64,000 bases of DNA from Actinoplanes octamycinicus. GTDB taxonomy: Bacteria > Actinomycetota > Actinomycetes > Mycobacteriales > Micromonosporaceae. Below, piece after piece: positions 27,065 through 36,109 of the stretch. The stretch's first letter is position 1. Every line of letters begins with the position of its first letter. The position numbers and the translations under genes were made by a program. The notes under the pieces were generated by a model, which saw nothing but the letters and a program-made list of their open reading frames with translations, did no database searches and was not told where the DNA came from. Location: the NCBI RefSeq assembly GCF_014205225.1, contig NZ_JACHNB010000001.1:1178001-1242000 (forward strand), in the 5' to 3' direction.

Positions 27065-27871
27065 TCAGGACTTGACGGCGGGCTGGGGCGAGAGGTGGCG
27101 GCGGGCGAACTCCAGGGACTCTCGGAGGTCGGCCTCACGGACGGCCCGGCTCGGGGCCTTGCGGGTGTTGATCTCGCAGGCGACGGAGCCGGTGAAGCCT
27201 CGGGTGGCCAGCGACTGCAGGAGCTCGGCGCAGGGCTGGGTGCCTCGGCCGGGGACCAGGTGCTCGTCGCGGCCCTCGCCGGAGCCGTCGCCCAGGTGCA
27301 CGTGGCGCAGGCCGGCGCCCATCCGGTCGGCCATCTCCAGCGAGTCGATCCGGGACGCGGCGCAGTGCGACAGGTCGAGCGTGTAGGCGTCGAAGCCGGT
27401 CTCGGTCGGGTCCCAGCCCGGGGTGTAGGGCACGAACCAACGGCCGGCCATCTTCACCGGGAACATGTTCTCCACCGCGAAGGTGAGATCCGGGTGCCGG
27501 TCGCGGACCTTGGCCAGGCCGGCCGCGAAATTCTTGGCGTAGTCACGCTGCCAGGTGAACGGCGGGTGCACCACGACCGTGGGGGCGCCGAGCGACTCGG
27601 CGAGCTGGGCGGCCCGGGTCAGCCGCTCCCACGGGTCGGAGCTCCACACCCGCTGGGTGACCAGCAGGCAGGGGGCGTGCACCGAGAGGACCGGCACCCC
27701 GTAGTGGTCGGCCAGCCCTTTCAGGGCGCCGGTGTCCTGGCTGACGGCATCGGTCCAGACCATGACTTCGAGTCCGTCGTAGCCCACCGTGGCCGCCATC
27801 TCGAACGCGGCCGCCGTCGGCTCGGGGAAGACCGAGGAGCTGGAGAGAAGCACGGGAACTCGAGAACTCAC
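27065..27871 (-). CDS. Sugar phosphate isomerase/epimerase (TIM barrel)
   Basis: This 268-aa protein is an AP-endonuclease-2/xylose-isomerase-like TIM barrel. It begins VPVLLSSSSVFPEPTAAAFEMAATVGYDGLEVMVW, and metal ligands lie in the FAVENMFPVKM, DLSHCAASRID and HVHLGDGSGEG blocks near the C-terminal strands. Actual substrate unknown. GTG at 27871 is preceded by GGGAGG and opens the family homology; the longer frame upstream is not conserved. The equivalent mycobacterial gene (Rv0498, from memory) lies in the same order relative to regX3 and hemA. Confidence 0.88.
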   Translation of the reverse strand: MSSRVPVLLSSSSVFPEPTAAAFEMAATVGYDGLEVMVWTDAVSQDTGALKGLADHYGVPVLSVHAPCLLVTQRVWSSDPWERLTRAAQLAESLGAPTVVVHPPFTWQRDYAKNFAAGLAKVRDRHPDLTFAVENMFPVKMAGRWFVPYTPGWDPTETGFDAYTLDLSHCAASRIDSLEMADRMGAGLRHVHLGDGSGEGRDEHLVPGRGTQPCAELLQSLATRGFTGSVACEINTRKAPSRAVREADLRESLEFARRHLSPQPAVKS

Positions 27872-27993
27872 GCCTCCCAGCCTAACCACGCACGGCACCG
27901 ACGGATAAATCCGCTCCAAACGGTCATGATCCACAACGGCGCCCCGGGTCGCTTGTCCGGCCGGAGCGATCCGGCCCGCGTAGGCTGTTCGGG

Positions 27994-28839
27994 ATGAGCC
28001 GCGCACGACGCCCCGCGGAAGTGAAACTCGACTTCCCTCGGGAATGGATCGAGTTCCTCGACCCCGCCGACGAGCAGCACCTGGTCCGCGCCGACCTGAC
28101 CTGGCTGCTCTCCCGCTGGACCTGCGTGTTCGGCTCCGCCTGCCACGGGATTCTGCCCGGTCGCGCCGAGGACGGCTGCTGCTCGCACGGCGCGTTCTTC
28201 ACCGACGCCGACGACGAGAACCGGGTGAAGGCGGCCGCCGCCCGGCTCACCCCGCAGACCTGGCAGCACCACCGGCGCGGGTTCAAGAACTGGACCGAGA
28301 TGGACACCGTGGACGGCACCAAGCCGGCCCGGCGGACCGCCACCCAATCGAGTGACGGGCCGTGCGTGTTCCTCAACGACGCGGACTTCGCCGGTGGCGG
28401 CGGGTGCGCGCTGCACGCCCAGGCGCTGCGGGACGGGGTGCACCCGCTGAAGTACAAACCGGACGTCTGCTGGCAGCTGCCGGTGCGCCGGGAGCAGGAC
28501 TGGATCACCCGGGCCGACGGGACGAAGCTGCTCCAGTCCACCCTGACCGAGTTCGACCGCCGCGGCTGGGGGCCGGGCGGCCACGACCTGGCCTGGTGGT
28601 GCACGTCGTCACCGGAGGCCCACGTGGGCACCGAGCCGATGTACCTGTCCTACGCCCCGGAGCTGACCGAGCTGATCGGCGAGGCGGCCTACCGGAAACT
28701 CGCCGAGCTCTGCGCGGCCCGGATCGCCGCCGGCCTGATCGCCGTCCACCCGGCCACGACAGCGGCGCTGACCCCGCCGGAGGCACCGAAACGGCGAGGC
28801 GGCCGTGAGCCCGCCTCGCCGCGGGCGGCCCGCGACTGA
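27994..28839 (+). CDS. Cys-rich conserved actinobacterial protein (Rv0495c-like)
   Basis: This 281-aa protein resembles what I remember of Rv0495c, a conserved protein beside regX3. It starts with [20 protein letters not shown] and has a clustered cysteine set: [49 protein letters not shown] and WWCTSS. That many invariant-looking Cys and His residues suggests bound metal (zinc or an Fe-S cluster) or redox sensing. Work on the mycobacterial protein has been read as redox homeostasis, but I cannot verify this. ATG 27994 is divergent from the TIM-barrel gene; the stop lies within a bidirectional terminator. Confidence 0.82.
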   Translation: MSRARRPAEVKLDFPREWIEFLDPADEQHLVRADLTWLLSRWTCVFGSACHGILPGRAEDGCCSHGAFFTDADDENRVKAAAARLTPQTWQHHRRGFKNWTEMDTVDGTKPARRTATQSSDGPCVFLNDADFAGGGGCALHAQALRDGVHPLKYKPDVCWQLPVRREQDWITRADGTKLLQSTLTEFDRRGWGPGGHDLAWWCTSSPEAHVGTEPMYLSYAPELTELIGEAAYRKLAELCAARIAAGLIAVHPATTAALTPPEAPKRRGGREPASPRAARD

Positions 28840-28864
28840 TCCTGGCCGGATCGGGTCGCGGGCC
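28827..28864. terminator. Bidirectional terminator between Rv0495c-like gene and regX3/phoP
   Basis: GGCCCGCGAC (28827-28836) pairs with GTCGCGGGCC (28855-28864), with an inner GATC/GGATC pairing. The left arm overlaps the last codons of the upstream gene. Confidence 0.85.
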
Positions 28865-28873
28865 CGGGTCGTC

Positions 28874-29557
28874 CTACGGCTCGAACTTGTAGCCGAGGCC
28901 GCGGACGGTGACGATGTAGCGCGGGGCGCTGGGCTCCGGCTCGACCTTCGAGCGCAGCCGCTTGACGTGCACGTCCAGGGTCTTGGTGTCGCCGACGTAA
29001 TCGGCGCCCCAGACCCGGTCGATCAGCTGGCCGCGGGTCAGCACCCGGCCGGCGTTCCGGAGCAGGAGTTCGAGCAGCTCGAACTCCTTCAGCGGCAGCT
29101 GCACGCCGGAGCCGTCGACGGTCACCACGTGCCGTTCGACGTCCATCCGGACCGGGCCGGCGGCCAGCGTCGGGGTGCTCACCTCGGCGGCCTCGCCGCC
29201 CTGGCGACGCAGCACGGCGCGGATCCGGGCGACCAGCTCACGCGGCGAGTACGGCTTGGTGACGTAGTCGTCGGCACCGATCTCCAGCCCGACCACCTTG
29301 TCGATCTCGCTGTCCCGGGCGGTGACCATGATGATCGGGACTGCGGACCGTTGCCGGAGCTGGCGGCACACCTCGGTGCCGGACATCTCGGGCAACATGA
29401 GGTCGAGCAGCACGATGTCGGCACCGGTCCGGTCGAACTGCGTGAGCGCGGAGGTTCCGGTCGCGGCGACCGAGACCTCGAAGCCCTCCTTGCGCAGCAT
29501 GTACGACAGGGCGTCGGAGAACGACTCCTCGTCCTCGACCACGAGCACGCGGGCCAA
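28874..29557 (-). CDS. regX3: OmpR-family response regulator, phosphate (PhoP/RegX3)
   Basis: This 227-aa response regulator has an N-terminal receiver (LARVLVVEDEESFSDALSYML, phospho-acceptor Asp in VLLDLMLPEMSG near residue 52, Thr and Lys in MVTARD and VTKPYSP) and a C-terminal winged-helix OmpR domain (LPLKEFELLELLLRNAGRVLTRGQLIDRVWG). The 227-residue length equals mycobacterial RegX3 and fits Streptomyces PhoP. I chose TTG at 29557, because GGAAGGA lies 6 nt upstream and the conserved receiver starts there; the ORF otherwise extends into senX3. It lies 74 nt after the kinase gene, so they form an operon responding to phosphate. Confidence 0.94.
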   Translation of the reverse strand: MARVLVVEDEESFSDALSYMLRKEGFEVSVAATGTSALTQFDRTGADIVLLDLMLPEMSGTEVCRQLRQRSAVPIIMVTARDSEIDKVVGLEIGADDYVTKPYSPRELVARIRAVLRRQGGEAAEVSTPTLAAGPVRMDVERHVVTVDGSGVQLPLKEFELLELLLRNAGRVLTRGQLIDRVWGADYVGDTKTLDVHVKRLRSKVEPEPSAPRYIVTVRGLGYKFEP

Positions 29558-29631
29558 TGAAGTTCCTTCCGTCGTCGGCGGCTGGGGCAGCGGGGTTTTC
29601 TCTGATGTCGCGGCGGAGCCGCCTCGGAGAA

Positions 29632-30918
29632 TCACTGCCCGGCCACACCTGACTCGATCTCAATTGCCGTCGGTGACGGCGAGGGGGATTCGGGAGGGCG
29701 CGCCGGTAGGCGCAAGGTGAACGTAGATCCCTCGCCGAGAGCGCTGGTCACGTCCACACGACCACCGTGGTTGGTGGCGATGTGCTTGACGATGGCGAGG
29801 CCGAGGCCGGTCCCGCCGGTCGCCCGGGACCGAGCCTGATCAGCTCGGTAGAACCGTTCGAAGATCCGGTCCACGTCCTGCGGAGAGATTCCGATGCCCT
29901 GGTCCGCGACATCGATCTCGATCCAGTCGGCTTCCTGCCGCATGGTGAGCTCGACCTTGGTGTCCGGCCCGGAGTAGGCGATGGCATTCTCCACCAGGTT
30001 CGTCACCGCGGTGGCGAACTGGCTGTCACTGCCGTAGGCCATCAAGCCTTTCGGGCCGGAGTAGGCGATCTCGATGTTCTTCGCCGAGGAGGTCGTCCGG
30101 GTGCGGTCCAGCACCTCGGCGACCACCCAGTCCAGCGCGACCGGCTCCGGGTGCGGCAGCGGCTCGGCGCCCTGCAGCCGGCTGAGCTCGAGCAGCTCGC
30201 TCACCAGCCGGCCCATCCGGGCCGACTCGTGATGGATCCGCTCGGCGAACCGGCGGGCGGCGAGCAGGTCCTCGGACTGCGCCTCGGGCGCCGAGTCGGG
30301 CAGCTGGGTGGCGTCCAGCAGCGCCTCGGCGAGCAGCTGGAGCGCCCCGATCGGGGTCTTCAGCTCATGACTGACGTTGGCCACGAAGTCCCGCCGGACC
30401 CGGGCCAGCCGGTGCGACTCGGTCACGTCGGCCGCCTCGACGGCGACATGCGTCGCGTTCAGCGCGACCGCGCGCAGGTGCAGGCCGAGCGGCGCCTGCG
30501 CGCCACCGGCACGACCCCGCGGAAGATCAAGTTCAACTTCCCGGCGTACGCCGGTCCGCCGCACCTGGCCGGCCAGCGTCCGCAGGATCGGGTGGGCGGC
30601 GATGGTGCCCGGCGCCCCGCCGGAACGCAGCAGTCCCATGGCCCGGGCGGCCGGGTTGACCAGCACCGGGTAGTCGTCCGCGTCGAGCACGACGACGCCG
30701 ACCCGCAGCGAGTCGAGGCTCTTGCGGCCGAGGCCCTTGAGACCGTGCTTGCCTGCCGGGCGATCGTCGTCCGGTTCGATGGCGGCTCTCCCCTCCGGCG
30801 AACCGGCCCCGTCCATCTCCTCCGACGCCGGTCGGCGGAAACGGGCGAGAACCAGCCCGGCACCGACACCGACGGCCAGCGCGGCTGAGACCAAGCCGAC
30901 GGCGTATTCCCACTCCAC
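29632..30918 (-). CDS. senX3: Phosphate sensor histidine kinase (PhoR/SenX3)
   Basis: This 428-aa membrane kinase has a TM segment near residues 6-26 (VGLVSAALAVGVGAGLVLARF), a PAS-like domain around 70-165, and a HisKA dimerisation box RRDFVANVSHELKTPIGAL with phospho-His at 184. The HATPase_c part has the N box (NLVENAIAYS), G1 DQGIGI, F FERFYRAD and G2 GGTGLGL. Only one short N-terminal TM is visible, as in SenX3. With PhoU divergent at 31118 and the response-regulator gene directly downstream it forms the phosphate-sensing module. GTG start at 30918. Confidence 0.94.
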   Translation of the reverse strand: MEWEYAVGLVSAALAVGVGAGLVLARFRRPASEEMDGAGSPEGRAAIEPDDDRPAGKHGLKGLGRKSLDSLRVGVVVLDADDYPVLVNPAARAMGLLRSGGAPGTIAAHPILRTLAGQVRRTGVRREVELDLPRGRAGGAQAPLGLHLRAVALNATHVAVEAADVTESHRLARVRRDFVANVSHELKTPIGALQLLAEALLDATQLPDSAPEAQSEDLLAARRFAERIHHESARMGRLVSELLELSRLQGAEPLPHPEPVALDWVVAEVLDRTRTTSSAKNIEIAYSGPKGLMAYGSDSQFATAVTNLVENAIAYSGPDTKVELTMRQEADWIEIDVADQGIGISPQDVDRIFERFYRADQARSRATGGTGLGLAIVKHIATNHGGRVDVTSALGEGSTFTLRLPARPPESPSPSPTAIEIESGVAGQ

Positions 30919-30980
30919 GCTGCGATCGTAGGGTCATTGTTTACCTGGACCACAAGGCCAAAAGGGCAAATCGGGCTCAC

Positions 30981-31035
30981 GTTGAATAATGTTCACCACT
31001 GAGCCTGGCGTCGTTCACCGGAGTTCATGTTCAGG
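30981..31035. promoter_or_regulatory. PHO-box-like repeats between senX3 and phoU
   Basis: GTTCACC occurs at 30991-30997 and again at 31013-31019, exactly 22 bp (two 11-bp units) apart; GTTGAAT (30981), GTTCATG (31023) and GTTCAGG (31029) are related copies. Direct repeats of GTTCACC in 11-bp steps are the Streptomyces PhoP binding pattern. The cluster lies between the divergent senX3-regX3 and phoU genes and predicts autoregulation and co-regulation of phoU. Confidence 0.75.
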
Positions 31036-31117
31036 AAGCCCGGCCGACCTAGCGTGAGCTGCACACATCGGCCGTTACCGCGAGGTGGGACGGCCCCGAC
31101 AATCGGGACTTTAGAAC

Positions 31118-31774
31118 ATGCGCGAGGAGTTTCAGGCCGATCTCATCGAAGTGAGCCGGCTGCTGGTGACCATGGCGGAGTCGGTCCGCGCCGCACTGCG
31201 CAAGGCGACGACCGCGCTGCTGACCGCCGACCTGCAGGCGGCCGAGTCCGTCATTGCGCGCGACGCCGACGTGGACGCCATCTACGCACAGGTCGAGGCG
31301 AAGGTGGCCGACATCATCGTCCGGCAGGCGCCGGTCGCGGTCGACCTGCGCCGGGCGATCACCGCCCTGCACATCTCCGCCGACCTGGAGCGGATGGGCG
31401 ACCTGGCCGAGCACGTGGCCAAGACCGCCGCCCGGCGGCACCCGTCGCCGGCCGTGCCGGCCGAGCTGCGCCCGGTCTTCAAGGGCATGGCCGAGATCGC
31501 CGACCACATGGCCGAGAAGATCACCCAGGTGCTGGCCGACTCGGACGCCGGCCTCGCCACCGAGCTGGAGAAGGACGACGACGCGATCGACGACCTGGAG
31601 CGCCAGCTCTTCAAGATCATGCTGGCCGACGACTGGCCGTACGGCGCGGAGACGGCGATCGACGGCGCGCTGCTCGGCCGGTTCTACGAGCGGTACGCCG
31701 ACCACGCGGTGAACATCAGCGAGCACACCATCTACTTGGTCACGGGGGAGCCGGCCGCGGGTCAGCAGGCCTGA
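31118..31774 (+). CDS. phoU: Phosphate transport regulator PhoU
   Basis: This 218-aa cytoplasmic protein is made of two PhoU three-helix bundles, MREEFQADLIEVSRLLVTMAE through about 95 and a second half from about 110 on. The metal-binding-type motifs are DADVDAIYA and EKDDDAIDDLERQ. PhoU restrains signalling by the phosphate kinase and connects it with the PstSCAB transporter, which is not in this window. It lies divergent to senX3 and regX3 across the PHO-box-like region and ends before a strong bidirectional terminator. Confidence 0.93.
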   Translation: MREEFQADLIEVSRLLVTMAESVRAALRKATTALLTADLQAAESVIARDADVDAIYAQVEAKVADIIVRQAPVAVDLRRAITALHISADLERMGDLAEHVAKTAARRHPSPAVPAELRPVFKGMAEIADHMAEKITQVLADSDAGLATELEKDDDAIDDLERQLFKIMLADDWPYGAETAIDGALLGRFYERYADHAVNISEHTIYLVTGEPAAGQQA

Positions 31775-31790
31775 CCGCCCCGGCAACGAT

Positions 31791-31825
31791 GCGGGCCGGG
31801 ACACCACGGGGGTGTCCCGGCCCGC
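31791..31825. terminator. Bidirectional terminator between phoU and gpm
   Basis: GCGGGCCGGGACACC (31791-31805) and GGTGTCCCGGCCCGC (31811-31825) form a perfect 15-bp stem with a 5-nt loop, between convergent genes. Confidence 0.92.
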
Positions 31826-31844
31826 ACTCGTCACCGGTGCCTGA

Positions 31845-32591
31845 TCAGCGACCCTGGTTCGCCACCGCGGCCGCGGCCTCCTTGGCCGCCGCCGGGTCCA
31901 GGTAGGTGCCGCCCGCGGTGACCGGGCGCAGGTTCTCGTCCAGGTCGTAGCGCAGCGGGATGCCGGTCGGGATGTTCAGCTTGGCGATCGCCTCGTCGGA
32001 GATCTGGTCCAGGTGCTTGACGATCGCGCGCAGCGAGTTGCCGTGCGCGGCGACCAGCACCGTCTTGCCGGCCCGCAGGTCCGGGACGATCGCGTCGTAC
32101 CAGTACGGCAGGGCCCGCTCCAGCACGTCCTTCAGGCACTCGGCCTTCGGCTTGATCTCCGGCGGCAGGTCCGCGTACCGGGCGTCGTTCGCCTGGGAGA
32201 ACTCCGAGTCGTCCTCGATCGGCGGCGGCGGCACGTCGTACGACCGGCGCCAGAGCATGAACTGCTCCTCGCCGTACGCCTCCAGGGTCTGCTTCTTGTC
32301 CTTGCCCTGCAGAGCGCCGTAGTGCCGCTCGTTGAGCCGCCAGGAGCGCTTCACCGGGATCCAGTGCCGGTCGGTGATGTGCAGGGCGATCTCACTCGTC
32401 CGGATCGCGCGCCGCAGCAGGCTGGTGTGCACGACGTCGGGCAGCACGTTCTGTTCCTTGAGCAGCTCTCCACCGCGGCGGGCCTCATCCTCGCCCTTGG
32501 CGTCCAGGTCCACGTCGACCCAGCCGGTGAAGAGGTTCTTGGCGTTCCACTCGCTGTTGCCGTGTCGCAACAGCACCAGGGTTCCAGTCAT
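31845..32591 (-). CDS. gpmA: 2,3-bisphosphoglycerate-dependent phosphoglycerate mutase
   Basis: This 248-aa glycolytic enzyme interconverts 3- and 2-phosphoglycerate by a phospho-His mechanism. [25 protein letters not shown] holds the catalytic RHG with His at residue 10. [14 protein letters not shown] and [18 protein letters not shown] (second catalytic His) are all intact. ATG at 32591 follows GGGAAG by about 8 nt; a GTG two codons upstream is less likely. It belongs to the mshA-ybjN-gpm-senX3-regX3 order known from other actinobacteria, and is convergent with phoU. Confidence 0.95.
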   Translation of the reverse strand: MTGTLVLLRHGNSEWNAKNLFTGWVDVDLDAKGEDEARRGGELLKEQNVLPDVVHTSLLRRAIRTSEIALHITDRHWIPVKRSWRLNERHYGALQGKDKKQTLEAYGEEQFMLWRRSYDVPPPPIEDDSEFSQANDARYADLPPEIKPKAECLKDVLERALPYWYDAIVPDLRAGKTVLVAAHGNSLRAIVKHLDQISDEAIAKLNIPTGIPLRYDLDENLRPVTAGGTYLDPAAAKEAAAAVANQGR

Positions 32592-32704
32592 GACCACATC
32601 TTCCCCGCACCGCCCGGCGCCGGACCGGGCGGGTGGAAAATCGGTTGCGGCATCCCCTAGGTTGTAAGGCGGCGAGGCCGGGTTCAGTGCTTACGGGGGA
32701 TCTT

Positions 32705-33970
32705 GTGCGAGGTTGGTTGCGGCAGGCCGCCGGCGGATTGCCCCGGCAGTTCTGGTTCCTCTGGACCGGCACCCTGATCAACCGCCTCGGTTCCTTCGTG
32801 GTGCTGTTCCTGAGCATCTACCTGACCGGGGAGCGGCACCTCAGCCAGAGCCAGGCCGGTCTGGTGCTCGGCCTCTACGGCGTGGGCGGCGCGGTCGGCA
32901 CGATGACCGGCGGGGTGCTCGCCGACCGCTGGGGGCGCCGGCCGACCATGCTGGTCGCCCAGTTCGGGGCGGCGGCGCTGATGCTGACCCTCGGGTTCGC
33001 CGGGTCGTACCCGCAGATTCTGATCGTCACCGCGCTGCTCGGGGTCTTCACCGAGGGCGTGCGGCCGGCCTTCTCGGCGATGATGGTCGACGTCGTGCCG
33101 GAGCGGGACCGGGTCCGGGCCTACTCGCTGAACTACTGGGCGATCAACCTGGGCTTCGCGCTCGCCGCGATCGCCGCCGGCCTCGCCGCCCAGGCCGACT
33201 ACCTGCTGCTCTTCGTGGTCGACGCGGCCACCACGGTGGCCACCGCGACGATCACGCTGATCTTCCTGAAGGAGACCCGGCCGGCCCACCGCCCGGTCAC
33301 CGCCGGCGCCCCGCGCGGCGGCATGCTGACCGCGCTCCGGGACCGGGTCTTCGTCGTCTACTGGCTGGTCAACCTGCTGGTCGTGCTGGTGATCATGCAG
33401 CACATGTCGACGCTGCCGATCGCCATGCTGGCGGACGGCTTCTCGGCGGCCACCTACGGCTGGGTGATCGCGGTCAACGGCATCCTGATCGTGTCCGGTC
33501 AGCTCTTCGTGCCGCGGCTGCTCGACGGGCACCGCCCGCACCGCGTGCTGGCGATCGGCGCGTTGATCATCGGAGCCGGGTTCGGGCTGGTCGCGGTCGC
33601 GCACTCCGCCTGGATGTACGCGGTGACCGTGGTGATCTGGACGCTCGGCGAGATGATCCAGTCACCCAGCAACGCCACCACCGTGGCGGAACTCTCGCCG
33701 ACCGCGCTCCGCGGCCGCTACCAGGGGCTGATCTCCCTGTCCTGGCAACTCGGCACGGCGCTGGCACCGGTCCTCGGCGGCCTGGTGCTGCAGGGCTTCG
33801 GATCGGCGGCGCTCTGGGTCGGCTGCTTCGGCCTGTGCGTCGCGGCCGCCGCCGGCCACCTGCTGACCGGCCCGGCCCGCGAGCGGCGCGCCGCCCTCCG
33901 CCGCGCCGAGGAAGCCGCCCTCCTGACCCCCACCCCCACCACCGACCCGACCCCAGCCCCCACCTCCTGA
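32705..33970 (+). CDS. MFS transporter (paralogue 1)
   Basis: This 421-aa integral membrane protein is a major facilitator with about 12 hydrophobic segments. The N-terminus RQFWFLWTGTLINRLGSFVVLFLSIYLTG starts TM1, and GGVLADRWGRRPTML is the loop 2-3 motif DxxGRR. TM segments continue to about residue 385, followed by an Arg-rich and Thr/Pro tail. GTG at 32705 was chosen because GGGGGAT lies 5 nt before it and family homology starts there. The substrate is unknown. It is the first of two related transporters; the second begins at 34865 and shares the opening pattern VxWLRxAxGGLPxxxWFLW. Confidence 0.9.
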   Translation: MRGWLRQAAGGLPRQFWFLWTGTLINRLGSFVVLFLSIYLTGERHLSQSQAGLVLGLYGVGGAVGTMTGGVLADRWGRRPTMLVAQFGAAALMLTLGFAGSYPQILIVTALLGVFTEGVRPAFSAMMVDVVPERDRVRAYSLNYWAINLGFALAAIAAGLAAQADYLLLFVVDAATTVATATITLIFLKETRPAHRPVTAGAPRGGMLTALRDRVFVVYWLVNLLVVLVIMQHMSTLPIAMLADGFSAATYGWVIAVNGILIVSGQLFVPRLLDGHRPHRVLAIGALIIGAGFGLVAVAHSAWMYAVTVVIWTLGEMIQSPSNATTVAELSPTALRGRYQGLISLSWQLGTALAPVLGGLVLQGFGSAALWVGCFGLCVAAAAGHLLTGPARERRAALRRAEEAALLTPTPTTDPTPAPTS

Positions 33971-34461
33971 CCGGGCCCACCCAGCACCCGCTCTCACGCC
34001 CGGCATTGCCACCACGCCGCCACGCCGCCAGCACCCGGCCTCACGCCCGGCAATGCCGCCACGCCGCCAACACCCATTCCTCCCGACGGACAGGCCCTGG
34101 CACCCGCCCTTCACGGCCGGGACACCCCCTGACCCGCCGCCACTCCGCTTGACCCGCAGGCCCCCATACACGCTTCAGACCGGCACGATCTCGGCACCCA
34201 CCGCGCCCTGAAGCATGAGCCGCGTCCGTCGCCGGCCTTCTCCGGCCGCTTTGCCGACCGAAGAGACCGCCAGCGGGCGGCCGGTGCCGCTGGGCCGGCG
34301 GGCGCGTTTGAGAAATGCCGCAACCCGCCAACGCGGTCCTTCAGTGCGGAGTGCCGGCGTCATGGACCGGGGCGTTGGCGGAGGGGTCGGTTTTCTTCGT
34401 TGCGCCTGGTCAGATACGTTTAGGAAAGTTTGCAGTTGGGATTCGGGTCAGCGGGTCGTGG
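33971..34461. other. Intergenic region after MFS paralogue 1
   Basis: No supported gene in about 490 bases. The first ~110 bases hold an imperfect direct duplication: a 47-bp-spaced unit starting CAGCACCCG is seen near 33982 and near 34029, each containing CTCACGCCCGGCA. I see no terminator or promoter with confidence, although 34390-34440 (less GC-rich, with TTTAGGAAAG) may carry promoter-like sequence. Confidence 0.5.
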
Positions 34462-34606
34462 CCACCCGCGGACGTCGCCCCGGAGGGCCTCGCGTTCTGG
34501 ACGCGCAGCGGCCAGCGAGGCACGCAGGGGTCCCTGGCGGGAGCGGCGATCAGTGATCAGCGCGGATCCGAGTCATCGATCTTTTGCCTTTGAACTTGAT
34601 CTTGAT
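34462..34606. repeat. Dispersed structured repeat, copy A
   Basis: This copy matches 44318-44447 in the same orientation: a GGACGTCGCCC start, a hairpin with loop GTTCTGGACGCG(C)CAGCGGCCA, then GGTCCCTGGCGGGAGCG, GTGATCAGCGCGGA, CCGAGTCA, and CTTGATCTTGAT at the end. The stem is GCCTCGC (34487-34493) with GCGAGGC (34515-34521). In copy B the stem sequence differs but pairs perfectly. It precedes the 14-bp minisatellite by a few bases. Not recognised as a named family. Confidence 0.75.
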
Positions 34607-34612
34607 CGCGGC

Positions 34613-34822
34613 GGGTCGGCGGGCATGGGTCGGTGGGCACGGGTCGGCGGGCACGGGTCGGCGGGCACGGGTCGGCAGGCACGGGTCAGCAGACACGGGT
34701 CAGCGGGCACCGGTCGGCAGGCACGGGTCAGCAGACACGGGTCAGCAGACACGGGTCAGCAGACATGAGTCGGCGGGCACGGGTCGGCGGGCACGAGTCG
34801 GTGGATGCCGGTCGGTGGGCAG
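34613..34822 (+). repeat. 14-bp tandem repeat (minisatellite), about 15 copies
   Basis: Unit GGGTCGGCGGGCAC repeats head to tail about 15 times (210 bp). Variant units such as GGGTCAGCAGACAC occur in clusters, showing local duplication of variants. It ends about 40 bp before the ATG of the second MFS gene. The unit is not divisible by three and no frame is convincingly coding, so it is probably non-coding and prone to length change. Confidence 0.92.
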
Positions 34823-34864
34823 CGGGTCGATGGATGGCGGCGCGGGGACGAAGTGGGAGCGAGG

Positions 34865-36109
34865 ATGGGTGTGCGGTGGTTGCGCGGGGCGGTTGGCGGG
34901 CTGCCCGGGGTGTACTGGTTCCTCTGGGCCGGACTGCTGATCAACCGGGTCGGCGGGTTCGCCGTCCTCTACCTGTCGCTCTACCTGACCGCTGAGCGTG
35001 GTGCCGGCGCGGCGCTGGCCGGCCTGGTGGTCGGCACCTACGGGATCGGCGGGGTGATCGGCACGCTGGCCGGCGGCGTGCTCACCGACCGCTGGGGGCG
35101 CCGGTCCACCCTGATCTGGTCGCACCTGGCCTGCGCCGCGGTGCTGGTGGGGCTGGCCGTCAGCACCCCGCTCCCGCTGATCGCCGGCCTGTGCCTGCTG
35201 CTCGGGCTGACCCAGGCGATGCCCGGGCCGGCGTTCGTCGCGGCGATCACCGACGCGGTGCCGGCGGATCATCGGCTGCGCGCCTTCAACCTGCAGTTCT
35301 GGGCCTTCAATCTGGGCACCGCGGGAGCGTCGCTGCTGGCCGGGGCGCTCGCCCGGTGGAGTTACCTCGGCCTGTTCCTGCTCGACGCGGCCAGCACCCT
35401 GATCACCGCGCTGATCATCGCGTGGAAGGTGCCGGAGACGCTGACCCGGGCGGGCCGCTCCGCGCCGTCGACGGGCGGGATGCGGACCGTCTTCGCCGAC
35501 CGGATCTTCCTGGTCTTCGTCGGGCTGACCCTGTTGCAGGCGCTGCTCACCAGCCAGACGAACACCATCGTGCCGCTGGCGATGCACGACGACGGGCTGG
35601 GGCCGGGCGGGTACGGCCTGGTGACCGCGCTCGGCGGGGCGCTGATCGTGGTGGGGCAGCTGTTCGTGCCCGGGTTCATCGACCGGCGGCGCAAGGATCG
35701 GGTGCTGGCGCTGTCGATGGCGGTGATGGCGGCCGGGTTCGCGGTGCTGGCGGTCGCCGACAGCCTGCCGGTGTACCTGGTGGCCGCGGTGATCTGGACG
35801 GTCGGCGGGATGATCGCCGCGCCGCCGAACGCCGCGATCAACTCGGAGCTGGCCCCGGCGCTGCTGCGCGGGCGGTACCAGGCGGTGTTCTTTCTCAGCT
35901 TCCCGGCGGCGTCGTTCGTGGCGCCCGCGCTGGGCGGGGCCGGGCTGGAGTTCTTCGGCGCCGGGCACTGGGTGATCGTGGCCGCGGTCGGCCTGCTGGC
36001 GGCGGGGTTGCATCTGGCGGCCGGACCGGCCCGGGAGCGGCGGGTGGCGGCGCTCGAGTCCACTGCGGATCAGCACCGGGAGAACACATCGGACAGATCC
36101 GCGCAGTGA
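34865..36109 (+). CDS. MFS transporter (paralogue 2)
   Basis: This 414-aa major facilitator has about 12 TM segments. Its N-terminus MGVRWLRGAVGGLPGVYWFLWAG and GGVLTDRWGRRSTL loop are clearly related to the neighbour at 32705, so the pair is a tandem duplication now diverged. Substrate unknown; the neighbour relation suggests similar substrates or complementary roles. ATG at 34865 was chosen over the upstream in-frame start because GGGAG lies upstream and the transporter homology begins here. The 14-bp minisatellite ends ~40 bp before, and could affect expression. Confidence 0.9.
   Translation: MGVRWLRGAVGGLPGVYWFLWAGLLINRVGGFAVLYLSLYLTAERGAGAALAGLVVGTYGIGGVIGTLAGGVLTDRWGRRSTLIWSHLACAAVLVGLAVSTPLPLIAGLCLLLGLTQAMPGPAFVAAITDAVPADHRLRAFNLQFWAFNLGTAGASLLAGALARWSYLGLFLLDAASTLITALIIAWKVPETLTRAGRSAPSTGGMRTVFADRIFLVFVGLTLLQALLTSQTNTIVPLAMHDDGLGPGGYGLVTALGGALIVVGQLFVPGFIDRRRKDRVLALSMAVMAAGFAVLAVADSLPVYLVAAVIWTVGGMIAAPPNAAINSELAPALLRGRYQAVFFLSFPAASFVAPALGGAGLEFFGAGHWVIVAAVGLLAAGLHLAAGPARERRVAALESTADQHRENTSDRSAQ

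Noticed and set aside
34613..34822. Possible CRISPR array
   Set aside because: The repeats are contiguous 14-bp units without spacers and no cas genes are near; it is a minisatellite.
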